Assembly (NCBI GenBank): GCA_016840965.1
Contig: JAEORI010000014.1
Location: forward strand, 1-11,723
Origin: Candidatus Thorarchaeota archaeon
GTDB lineage: Archaea > Asgardarchaeota > Thorarchaeia > Thorarchaeales > Thorarchaeaceae
DNA: 11,723 nucleotides
Reading direction: 5' to 3'
This document shows positions 1-5,871 of the stretch, piece by piece. Numbering within the stretch: position 1 is the stretch's first letter; every line of letters begins with the position of its first letter. Made by a program: the position numbers and the translations under genes. The notes under the pieces are model-generated. The model worked only from the letters and a program-made list of their open reading frames with translations, had not been told where the DNA came from and ran no database searches.

Positions 1-1
1 G

Positions 2-958
2 CCTGACGTGGGAAATGAACCCGCTTGGTATGTTGTACCTCTCGCCTCTGATAACACTTGGCCAGAGTATATACCATCTGTTGTTCCAATCCCAGCAACA
101 AAAGTAGGTGAAAATCACTATCGTTTTGGTATGCATTATTACAATCTAACTTGTAGAGTAGTGGATGCCAATACGCCTGGTGGTTTTTGGGCTTCACTCA
201 TCTTCCCTATCTTGAATGTTGTAATCAGTGAACTCACAATTCAGTATGACATAACAATTGATGAAACTGGTCAAGTACACGCTGAAACATTATACACGCT
301 TGGACAAGTACTAAAGTTGAAACTATGGGGTGTAGAACTGCCACCAACAGATGTAATTGGTGACCTGTTTGAAGTCTCAGCTGTTCACTATCTATCAATA
401 TTTACATCTCAATACACAGTCACTCGAGCAACCTCGGGTAACACTATTAATCCCCCAACATCAACTGAATTGCTTGATGAAGATATTAGCATCAAAGTCG
501 GTGATAATGAACGTGCTTTCGACATCGGTCTTGGAAGGCAATATTCACTGATTAACGAAACCACAGATCCTTGGACGACTGTTTCGAATGATGAAACTGC
601 ACTCAATTGTCTACTAGGCGCCCGATTGAGTGACCTATTTCTAGTAGCTTGGCAAGCACCTCTCTCTGCATGGTTATTTGCCCACATGGCTTATGGCTTG
701 TCAGAGAAACTAAGATCCGATTACGCCACTGTTGGAGCTATGGTTTCTGCAACGATTGCAGGGACTGCATTCCATAATAGTGACTGGTGGTACGCCGTTA
801 CATTCCCTGAATGGGATGGTCTGCGAATCCAACAAGATCCTGTATATACAGCTTATACCAATTTGTACACAGAACCCAGTAATGCTGGCGGAGTCCTTGT
901 CATAATTCTTGTCGTTGGTGTTATTGCTGTAGTGTGGCTAGTTCGTCGACGAAGTTAA
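2..958 (+). CDS. Surface/secreted protein with C-terminal membrane anchor (5' end outside the window)
   Basis: Family not recognised. The frame is open to the left edge; the first possible start inside is a GTG at 8, with no ribosome binding site visible, so the gene probably begins upstream and about 316 residues of its C-terminal part are seen. The body is rich in Tyr, Trp, Thr, Asn and short beta-prone stretches and carries N-glycosylation sequons (Asn-Leu-Thr near residue 46, Asn-Glu-Thr near 184), as expected of an extracellular domain. The last 23 residues form one hydrophobic helix (about 294-312) followed by Arg-Arg-Arg-Ser, a stop-transfer anchor that would leave the bulk of the protein outside the cell. 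A strong terminator follows, so it is not co-transcribed with the pilus-type gene downstream. Coding status is firm; the function is unknown. Confidence 0.8.
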   Translation, partial: PDVGNEPAWYVVPLASDNTWPEYIPSVVPIPATKVGENHYRFGMHYYNLTCRVVDANTPGGFWASLIFPILNVVISELTIQYDITIDETGQVHAETLYTLGQVLKLKLWGVELPPTDVIGDLFEVSAVHYLSIFTSQYTVTRATSGNTINPPTSTELLDEDISIKVGDNERAFDIGLGRQYSLINETTDPWTTVSNDETALNCLLGARLSDLFLVAWQAPLSAWLFAHMAYGLSEKLRSDYATVGAMVSATIAGTAFHNSDWWYAVTFPEWDGLRIQQDPVYTAYTNLYTEPSNAGGVLVIILVVGVIAVVWLVRRRS

Positions 959-972
959 TATAGTAATTAAAT

Positions 973-1015
973 CCCTGGATTCCTATGGTGGAACTCCAGG
1001 GTTTTCTCTTTCTTT
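973..1015 (+). terminator. Hairpin terminator after the anchored surface protein
   Basis: CCCTGGATTCC (973-983) pairs with GGAA-c-TCCAGGG (990-1001), giving eleven base pairs with one bulged C and a 6-base loop. It is followed by a pyrimidine tract, TTTTCTCTTTCTTTT. It begins 14 bases after the stop codon. Confidence 0.7.
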
Positions 1016-1027
1016 TCAAACATCGGG

Positions 1028-1036
1028 TTATTTAAG
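1028..1036 (+). promoter_or_regulatory. Putative TATA box of the T2SSF gene
   Basis: TTATTTAAG is an archaeal TATA-like element 45 bases before the TTG start at 1073. Transcription would begin near 1055-1058, just ahead of the GAGG ribosome binding site at 1061-1064. This is inferred from position and composition only. Confidence 0.4.
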
Positions 1037-1072
1037 AGAAGCATAGAAACATAGCTGTTAGAGGACCTGATA

Positions 1073-2590
1073 TTGCTGTATGAAAGACTCTGCCGATTTA
1101 GTGAACGAATCGCAGCGCGCACAACCCAATCTACTCACGATAGGGAGCTACAAAGAGCAGTAAAGTTCCTTGCACCTATAATGGATATTTCAGTCAAAGG
1201 CGTGAAAGCGGCTGCAAATCTTTTGTCAGTCCTCATTCTTGTTTCCGTGGTTTTTCTACTCACTTTTTTTGAACTAAACCTCGTCATTGTTGCACCTCTC
1301 GCAGGAATGGCAGGTATAGTCACCTATTACATACTTGCCTCCTATCCCATATCAATAATGAACAGTTACAAACTTGGACTCTCTGAAGAAGCAGATTTAG
1401 TGTTTGAGCAGTTCATTCTGGTATTCCAATCAGGAGGAACCATCTTTGATGCGATTGAGATGGTAGCTCAATCTGATCATCCCTATCTTTCACTTGCATT
1501 CAGACAGATGATTGCTGAAATAAATGAAGGAACCCCTCCAGAAACCTGTTTGATGGAGTTTGCCAAAGCTCAACCATCTGACGACATTCGAAGATACTTC
1601 ACTGCAGTAGTTTCATCCTTGGAGCGGAAGACCAACCTGATCGATATGCTCTCTGGAGAGTCTTTCGAAGCTGACTTAGCTTTACGCCAAAAAAATCTAG
1701 AATTGGAAAGCAGGTTGTTGATTGTAGCAGCACTAGTTACCTATCTGCCCATAATGTTTACATTGGCAGTTTCACTCGCAGGATTTGCTACAAGTATATT
1801 GATAGTCCTTGTAGCACCGGCATTCATCTTGATGAATGCTTTATTGAAGAGTCGATTTTCAAGGCAATTTTCTGCTTATTTTGATAGGCCTCGAGAAACC
1901 TCGATTATGGCTCCCTCACAGAAGCAAATAATTTCCGAGTATGATGCGTTTCTAAATTTCCTTATCCTACTTGGAGAGCGTCTGCGATCTGGTGATACAC
2001 TCGAAGTATCTTTGGACTCTATTCGTGATGACTTAGAGCCTGAGATACAGAAACTTGTTGAAATTGCGATTGTCGCTGTATATCACGAAAATGCTAGTAT
2101 TACGGAAGCATTAGCTCGCGCATCAGAAGCGGCTCTGGGACAGAGAGTGTCTCAAATGTTGAACATGATTGCCATCATGTGCGAAACCTCTGCCCAAGCT
2201 GCTGGAGAACGAATATCAAGAATAGCAGCTCGTCTTGTTAAACGATCTTCTGTGGCAAAGGAAAGGGATTCTATTATCGCTGCTCAAAGAATGAAGGTAT
2301 ATTTACTAACTATCACAAGCGCTGCTGTTTTAGGGATGCTTGCTTCACTTTCACCTTTCCTCTTCATCGGTTCGCTCCTCTCTCAAGGACCAACTTGGAC
2401 TCCCGGAAACATAACAATCATTGATATTTTGCCATTGCTTGTCACTCTTGGAATTACAACACTATCCACCGGATATCAGAATACAAGGATGGTTGGTGGG
2501 CCTCGACCAGTTTTAATAGGACTTGTGTGCGAGCTTTTATTTTGGATAGCTTTTGGTTTATCGTCCATAATGATGGGTTTTGGAGGATGA
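1073..2590 (+). CDS. Type II secretion system F domain protein (TadC/FlaJ-like pilus assembly platform)
   Basis: A 505-residue integral membrane protein with the two-repeat layout of archaeal TadC/FlaJ platform proteins, which anchor the assembly ATPase and extract pilins for type IV-like pili. Two hydrophobic helices lie near residues 45-95. A cytoplasmic helical T2SSF domain follows (about 105-210, including the family-like FEQFILVFQSGGTIFDAIE). Then come a helix pair (about 215-258), a second T2SSF domain (about 288-400, with FLNFLILLGERLRSGDTLEVSL), and three more helices to the C-terminus. The TTG start is chosen because GAGG at 1061-1064 lies 8 bases upstream and an in-frame stop occurs at 1052-1054. 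No ATPase, prepilin peptidase or class III signal-peptide pilin is in the window, so its partners must lie upstream or elsewhere. It is probably co-transcribed with the membrane protein 57 bases downstream. The family is clear; which filament it serves is not. Confidence 0.88.
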   Translation: MLYERLCRFSERIAARTTQSTHDRELQRAVKFLAPIMDISVKGVKAAANLLSVLILVSVVFLLTFFELNLVIVAPLAGMAGIVTYYILASYPISIMNSYKLGLSEEADLVFEQFILVFQSGGTIFDAIEMVAQSDHPYLSLAFRQMIAEINEGTPPETCLMEFAKAQPSDDIRRYFTAVVSSLERKTNLIDMLSGESFEADLALRQKNLELESRLLIVAALVTYLPIMFTLAVSLAGFATSILIVLVAPAFILMNALLKSRFSRQFSAYFDRPRETSIMAPSQKQIISEYDAFLNFLILLGERLRSGDTLEVSLDSIRDDLEPEIQKLVEIAIVAVYHENASITEALARASEAALGQRVSQMLNMIAIMCETSAQAAGERISRIAARLVKRSSVAKERDSIIAAQRMKVYLLTITSAAVLGMLASLSPFLFIGSLLSQGPTWTPGNITIIDILPLLVTLGITTLSTGYQNTRMVGGPRPVLIGLVCELLFWIAFGLSSIMMGFGG

Positions 2591-2647
2591 GGAATAATTT
2601 ATTTGCCCAGATGCCTATTGCCGACATAGTTAGGATGAGGTGTAAAT

Positions 2648-3298
2648 ATGCTTCAAATCCCATTTCTTGATTGGACACTAGAAGAAATCATGCTCTTCTT
2701 CCAGGATGACTGGATACTAGCATGGACGCTAATTCTTTCTGGAGGCCTCCTTGCCGTATGGCTATTGGAGAATATCACAGACCCAATTCCACTGCTGGGT
2801 ACCATCTTTGATGGACTCGTTGCTGTAGGAACCTACATTGGCTTCTTTGTTGGAATCCTTGACATATTCGTTGGATATGTTGTTTGGACTGCACAACCAG
2901 CAGCAACTATAGTCGCAGGTGTTCTCCTACTTATGGGATTCTCATTAGTAATGAGGGTCCTTTCGAAATTCCCACTGGCTTTGGTGTTTGCTCTAGCAGT
3001 TGCAGTCTTTGGAGCTGCAACAATTTACACATTCTTGATTCCATATGCGAATCCATCTATTCCTGTTATCGGTGATGCTGCTGTTTGGCTCACCTCCGGT
3101 AAGGGCTTACTAGTAATTGGATTCATAATATTCTGCGTGGCTTACGTCATTGGTGGGCTGATAATCAAACTTATTCAGCTCATTGGCAAAGTCTTCGCAT
3201 CAGTACCAGTGAGTGTTCTTGTTGGGCTTGCGGCAATAGCAGTTGGAGTTATTGTAATCTTAAATCCAGCACTACTTGGATTAGTTCCTTGGACATGA
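2648..3298 (+). CDS. Multi-pass membrane protein of unknown function
   Basis: A 216-residue protein made almost entirely of hydrophobic helices, about five or six, near residues 17-40, 50-75, 84-103, 106-130, 146-178 and 183-210. They are separated by short Pro/Gly-containing loops and few charges. No enzymatic motif, Cys or His cluster, or transporter signature was recognised. The ATG is supported by GAGGTG at 2637-2642, five bases upstream. It follows the T2SSF gene by 57 bases with no terminator between and is closed by a strong hairpin, so the two probably form one transcript. A role with the pilus platform is possible but rests only on adjacency. Confidence 0.82.
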   Translation: MLQIPFLDWTLEEIMLFFQDDWILAWTLILSGGLLAVWLLENITDPIPLLGTIFDGLVAVGTYIGFFVGILDIFVGYVVWTAQPAATIVAGVLLLMGFSLVMRVLSKFPLALVFALAVAVFGAATIYTFLIPYANPSIPVIGDAAVWLTSGKGLLVIGFIIFCVAYVIGGLIIKLIQLIGKVFASVPVSVLVGLAAIAVGVIVILNPALLGLVPWT

Positions 3299-3302
3299 GT
3301 GT

Positions 3303-3335
3303 AGAGGGGTGCTTCACCCCTCTTTCCTTGTTTTT
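3303..3335 (+). terminator. Strong hairpin terminator closing the pilus-platform transcript
   Basis: AGAGGGGTG (3303-3311) and CACCCCTCT (3315-3323) form a perfect 9-bp stem with a 3-base loop. The run TTCCTTGTTTTT follows. It begins 5 bases after the stop codon at 3298. Confidence 0.82.
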
Positions 3336-3338
3336 AAT

Positions 3339-3668
3339 TCATCTTGGTTTCCGTATCTCGCGAAAATAGAGGAATTTGAGATCTTTATCTGAATAGAATT
3401 TTGCTGCCGCATCGATTGCTCTTTTGGCTTCAATTATTCCATCGTACCATTCCGAAACGTAGAATTTCTTGCTAAGTTCATGCTGAGTATCTGCAAGAGT
3501 GAAGCCTTCGGGTAGCTCAAACCCATCTGGAACAAGTAGAGCCACTCTAAATTGTGATAAACCGCTTTTAGATTCCAACCAGAGCTCGCAATATGTCATG
3601 AATGGTCCATTGGGGTCAGTATTTTCGTCGATTAAGGTTTGCCTGTGGGAACCTATGATATTGCCCAA
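3339..3668 (-). CDS. Uncharacterised small protein
   Basis: Up to 109 residues; no family recognised. The sequence is soluble-looking, with mixed charge and aromatic residues (CELWLES, YVSEWYDGI, FLYFREIRKPR), and reads as an alpha/beta fold without signal peptide, membrane helix or metal motif. The start is uncertain. A TTG at 3668 gives the full length but has no ribosome binding site, while an ATG at 3599 would give 86 residues and also lacks one; leaderless translation is possible. It diverges from the ribbon-helix-helix regulator across 89 bases and is convergent with the membrane-protein transcript. A TATA-like AAATATACA on this strand near 3706-3714 could serve it. Confidence 0.6.
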   Translation of the reverse strand: MGNIIGSHRQTLIDENTDPNGPFMTYCELWLESKSGLSQFRVALLVPDGFELPEGFTLADTQHELSKKFYVSEWYDGIIEAKRAIDAAAKFYSDKDLKFLYFREIRKPR

Positions 3669-3692
3669 AGGGTTCTTATAGTAGCATTACAT

Positions 3693-3706
3693 CACTTCTA
3701 GTAGTG
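3693..3706. promoter_or_regulatory. Imperfect palindrome beside a TATA box, possible operator
   Basis: CACTTCTAGTAGTG is a 14-bp palindrome with one mismatched pair. It abuts the TATA-like run TATATTT (3707-3713) in the divergent region between the 109-residue gene and the ribbon-helix-helix regulator. Ribbon-helix-helix proteins typically bind such short palindromes and often control their own promoter, but no binding evidence exists here. Confidence 0.3.
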
Positions 3707-3713
3707 TATATTT
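3707..3713 (+). promoter_or_regulatory. Putative TATA box of the RHH regulator gene
   Basis: TATATTT lies about 50 bases before the ATG at 3758. Transcription starting near 3735 would leave a short leader containing AGGAGG (3744-3749). The element reads similarly on the other strand and could serve both divergent genes. Confidence 0.4.
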
Positions 3714-3757
3714 GTTCATAGGAGAAAGAACCGGGTTTACGATAGGAGGCACTGTAT

Positions 3758-4300
3758 ATGTCATCAGATGATTCTGACAAGAAAAAGATCATCAGTGTCA
3801 CAATGAGCCAATCATTGGTCAATCGGATTGATGATCTTGTGCAGGAGAGGGTAGGGCGTTCCCGGGCTCAGCTCATAGAGGATGCAGTCCGATGGTTTTT
3901 GGATTTCACAGTCCACAAATGGAATGAGCGAGGTGTCTATGTCAGCTCATTTAGAGCAGTCTTCGAGTCTGAAACACTCTCATCTTTGTTCTTCTCTAAA
4001 TTTACGCCAACCGATCAGTATGAATTTGGAGAAACTGCTGGTAGCCAATCTCCAATTGCTGATGTTGTACGTCTATTTTATGGGAGTGATCCAACGCATG
4101 AGGAAAGCCGTGAGTTGGTTCTAAGGCTTCTCCAAGAAAATGGATGGGGCTCGATTACTCTGAATGACGATCTAATTGTTATTGGAAGTCCGTTCTATCC
4201 AGCTCCTTTCATCCGAGGGTACCTTGAATCTTTACTCAAAGTGAAGCTGGATGTAGTAGAAACTACATCTAAGGAGAATGTAGCTTTACGAATCAAATAA
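3758..4300 (+). CDS. Ribbon-helix-helix (CopG-type) transcriptional regulator with C-terminal sensor-like domain
   Basis: 180 residues. The N-terminus is a ribbon-helix-helix DNA-binding unit: a basic beta strand (residues 8-16, KKKIISVTM), helix 1 (17-31) and helix 2 after Gly-Arg-Ser (33-50), ending in FLDF. Such proteins dimerise and insert the paired strands into the major groove. Residues about 60-180 form a separate alpha/beta domain. Its last third, LLQENGWGSITL, then SPFYPAPFIRGYLESLL and a closing beta hairpin, resembles the end of V4R/4-vinyl reductase small-molecule-binding domains, but without their usual Cys residues; this similarity is tentative. AGGAGG eight bases before the ATG fixes the start. 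The target is unknown; a palindrome at its own promoter suggests self-regulation. Confidence 0.82.
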   Translation: MSSDDSDKKKIISVTMSQSLVNRIDDLVQERVGRSRAQLIEDAVRWFLDFTVHKWNERGVYVSSFRAVFESETLSSLFFSKFTPTDQYEFGETAGSQSPIADVVRLFYGSDPTHEESRELVLRLLQENGWGSITLNDDLIVIGSPFYPAPFIRGYLESLLKVKLDVVETTSKENVALRIK

Positions 4301-4347
4301 AGCTGACATTGTATATTATATGACTCCCAATCATGAAAAAAATGTAT

Positions 4348-4773
4348 CTACCATTCTTGGCCAATCTCAAGTATCTCGAATTCACTCTCGTATAAGCCTG
4401 GAATGCTCTCAATGGTCGTTCTAATTGTGCTTTGCTTATCTTTAATATTATCAGCTGAAAAATAGACTTCATAGATACAACGATTTTGTTCAAAGCAGAA
4501 TCCTGTCGTGAACAGGACTTTAAGATCATGTTGCTTGAAAAGTTGAGTCATTGTTTGCATCAGCGCTGGATTGACTTTCTCGACTTCAAGCCTTACTCGA
4601 GCTCCGCCTTCTTTAGTCATAGGGATAAGACGAATTTCCCCTGACCTTTCGAAGTAGATTACCATCGCCGCCTTCATATCTTTTAGTTCAGGATTCTTGA
4701 AGAAATCTTCTGGAAGGCGAATCTCCCTCTTCTTATGTACGTCCGCAATCATTCCCTTTGTGATACCGGCCAA
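4348..4773 (-). CDS. Putative AbrB-like plus ACT-like regulatory protein
   Basis: 141 residues. Residues about 8-52 (DVHKKREIRLPEDFF at 11-25, ending GEIRLIPM) look like a SpoVT/AbrB swapped-hairpin DNA-binding unit. Residues about 58-136 show the beta-alpha-beta-beta-alpha-beta pattern of an ACT-like ligand-binding domain: VRLEVEK, a helix, VLFTTGFCFE, CIYEVYFSA, a helix ending in IPGLYES, and EFEILEI. Both assignments come from pattern only. The TTG start has GAGG eight bases upstream; an internal ATG at 4752 (134 residues) is the alternative. It is divergent from the desulforedoxin gene, and the 192-base gap holds a perfect inverted repeat, so it may be a metabolite- or redox-responsive regulator of itself and that neighbour. 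It converges on the RHH regulator gene with 47 bases between stops. Confidence 0.7.
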   Translation of the reverse strand: MAGITKGMIADVHKKREIRLPEDFFKNPELKDMKAAMVIYFERSGEIRLIPMTKEGGARVRLEVEKVNPALMQTMTQLFKQHDLKVLFTTGFCFEQNRCIYEVYFSADNIKDKQSTIRTTIESIPGLYESEFEILEIGQEW

Positions 4774-4825
4774 GCATATCGCCTCTTACCTGTATTATTG
4801 CTTGAAGGTTTTATCGGTATTTGAG

Positions 4826-4848
4826 TCTTTAGCGAGTGTCGCTAAAGA
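4826..4848. promoter_or_regulatory. Perfect 10+10 bp inverted repeat, likely operator
   Basis: TCTTTAGCGA and TCGCTAAAGA are exact reverse complements separated by GTG. The repeat has no T-tract on either side and lies between two divergent genes, so an operator fits better than a terminator. It sits just upstream of a TATA-like CGATAAAAC (about 4808-4816, minus strand) serving the AbrB/ACT-like gene, and about 65 bases upstream of a TATA-like CATAAATC (4913-4920) serving desulforedoxin. Confidence 0.5.
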
Positions 4849-4965
4849 GTAATCTCGTAAAAGCGTGCACGTGTAGGAGTCTTTCAAATCATTAAAAACA
4901 TTGTCAGAAAGCCATAAATCGCACCATTTCACGAATTTTCGAGTCAATATTGGAGGAACACACAC

Positions 4966-5088
4966 ATGGCGAAAGAAGGTGGAATATACGTTTGTGATAT
5001 ATGTCAACAAGTTATTTTGGTACAGAAATCTGGAGTAGGAACTCTAGTTTGTTGCAACCAACCTATGAGACTTTATGAAGGCGATTAA
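4966..5088 (+). CDS. Desulforedoxin (40-residue rubredoxin-like iron protein)
   Basis: The reading frame from ATG 4966 to TAA 5088 encodes 40 residues: M-A-K-E-G-G-I-Y-V-C-D-I-C near the start and G-T-L-V-C-C-N-Q-P-M near the end. The Cys-x2-Cys (10, 13) and adjacent Cys-Cys (29, 30), with the spacing and the TLVCC motif, match desulforedoxin and the N-terminal domain of desulfoferrodoxin. There the four cysteines bind one Fe in a distorted FeS4 site and the protein works as a small homodimeric electron carrier. Length equals the classic stand-alone desulforedoxin (about 36-40), and no superoxide reductase domain follows, so it is not a truncated desulfoferrodoxin. GGAGG at 4952-4956 lies nine bases upstream. 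In anaerobes such proteins are linked to superoxide reduction; the partner is not in the window. A hairpin with a T-run follows. Confidence 0.9.
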   Translation: MAKEGGIYVCDICQQVILVQKSGVGTLVCCNQPMRLYEGD

Positions 5089-5128
5089 GATCAATTAACA
5101 TTTCAGACTCTAAATATTATACTTCAAG

Positions 5129-5150
5129 AAATGGTAGTGAACCATTTTTT
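5129..5150 (+). terminator. Hairpin terminator after desulforedoxin
   Basis: AAATGGT (5129-5135) and ACCATTT (5141-5147) form a 7-bp stem with a 5-base loop. The downstream arm runs into six T residues (5145-5150). It lies 40 bases past the desulforedoxin stop and ahead of the first Rpb5 promoter. Confidence 0.6.
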
Positions 5151-5184
5151 GTAAACTGACATACTATTTTCACACTTGACAATG

Positions 5185-5192
5185 TTTATATT
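5185..5192 (+). promoter_or_regulatory. TATA box of the first Rpb5 gene
   Basis: TTTATATT matches the archaeal TATA consensus closely. It lies 52 bases before the ATG at 5237, predicting transcription from about 5213 and a leader of some 20-25 bases. The 16-base context from TTGAC to TTTATAT is nearly the same as at the second Rpb5 gene, so the promoter seems to have been duplicated with the gene. Confidence 0.65.
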
Positions 5193-5236
5193 GATTCTAG
5201 AGGGGCGAAGCCAACGCTTCTTGGGGTGCATTAGTA

Positions 5237-5797
5237 ATGATAGAGCTACCTAGTAACGTAATCCGGACAAGAAGTCTCCTTAATTTGAGATCTTTTCCTG
5301 TCAATGAGGTTTTTGAATATGATGACAAATATACGATGTATCCAACTAGAGAAGTTCAGGGAGAAACCCAAAAGTATGTTATTTGGATTCTAAAGGAATC
5401 GAAAGTTATTGGAGTTGCTACAATAAAGGATCTTGCTCGCGAGATGGAAGAAACTGAATCGAAACGAGGTATGCTCGTCGGAGGACTTAGATTCACTCCT
5501 GCTGCAAAGAAGATGGCCAAAACTTCACGAGTTGAACTTATTGAGGGTGGATATGCGTCATTCGAGCTCTTTGAGCATGAATTAGTACCCACACATACCA
5601 TTGCACGAGATGACGAGCTTAAACTTGTTCTCAATTATTACGGTATTGAAAAGAATCAACTTCCTAGAATCCATAGAGATGACCCCGCAGTCAAAGTATT
5701 AGGTGCACGACCAGGTCAGGTCATTCGAATTGAGCGTAATAGTCCAACAGCTGGTCAGAGCTATTACTATCGCCTAGTAGTTGACTCAACTAGTTAA
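5237..5797 (+). CDS. rpo5: RNA polymerase subunit Rpb5/Rpo5 homologue with eukaryote-type N-terminal domain, copy 1
   Basis: 186 residues. Residues about 112-183 are an intact Rpo5/Rpb5 assembly domain with the family landmarks FEHELVPTH (112-120), LPRI (142-145), DDPAVKVLGARPGQVIRIER and SPTAG..YYYRLVV (169-182); in RNA polymerase this domain packs against the largest subunit near the downstream DNA cleft. Residues about 8-111 align with the eukaryotic Rpb5 jaw domain: RTRSLLNLRSF against RTVKEMVKDRGY of yeast, KYVIWILKESKVIGVATIKDL against the central strands, MEETESKRGMLV, and FTPAAKKMAK against the ITPSAMK motif. Archaeal Rpo5 normally lacks this domain (about 80 residues), while eukaryotic Rpb5 is about 210. 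GGGGTG at 5223-5228 supports the ATG. No other polymerase gene is near. Family assignment is firm; whether it is the core subunit or an exchangeable variant is not known. Confidence 0.92.
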   Translation: MIELPSNVIRTRSLLNLRSFPVNEVFEYDDKYTMYPTREVQGETQKYVIWILKESKVIGVATIKDLAREMEETESKRGMLVGGLRFTPAAKKMAKTSRVELIEGGYASFELFEHELVPTHTIARDDELKLVLNYYGIEKNQLPRIHRDDPAVKVLGARPGQVIRIERNSPTAGQSYYYRLVVDSTS

Positions 5798-5823
5798 GCT
5801 TCAAACCGTGGCAAAATTCAATT

Positions 5824-5853
5824 CTTTGATAATGTTTATATCAAAGGCTTTGA
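5824..5853. promoter_or_regulatory. Nested inverted repeats of CTTTGA around the second Rpb5 promoter
   Basis: CTTTGATA (5824-5831) and TATCAAAG (5839-5846) are exact reverse complements flanking and overlapping the TATA box. TCAAAGGCTTTGA (5841-5853) is a second perfect 13-bp palindrome sharing the middle half-site. Three alternating CTTTGA half-sites thus bracket the promoter. The first Rpb5 promoter has the same core but not these repeats, which suggests a regulator acting on this copy only. Confidence 0.45.
5835..5842 (+). promoter_or_regulatory. TATA box of the second Rpb5 gene
   Basis: TTTATATC within AATGTTTATAT, the same 11-base core as the first copy. It lies 37 bases before the GTG at 5872, so transcription would start only about 5-10 bases ahead of the start codon and the mRNA would be essentially leaderless. 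This agrees with the lack of a ribosome binding site. Confidence 0.6.
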
Positions 5854-5871
5854 ATCGGGTCATCATCACGG

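Noticed and set aside
4826..4848. Rho-independent-style terminator reading of the inverted repeat
   Set aside because: No T-run follows on either strand, and both neighbouring genes point away from it.
4795..5010. Minus-strand reading frame of 71 codons across the AbrB-desulforedoxin gap
   Set aside because: It overlaps the start of the well-supported desulforedoxin gene and the inverted repeat, and its product has no recognisable pattern.
5356..5634. Minus-strand reading frame of 92 codons inside the first Rpb5 gene
   Set aside because: Ser/Arg-rich composition and no family match; it is a mirror of the strongly supported Rpb5 frame.
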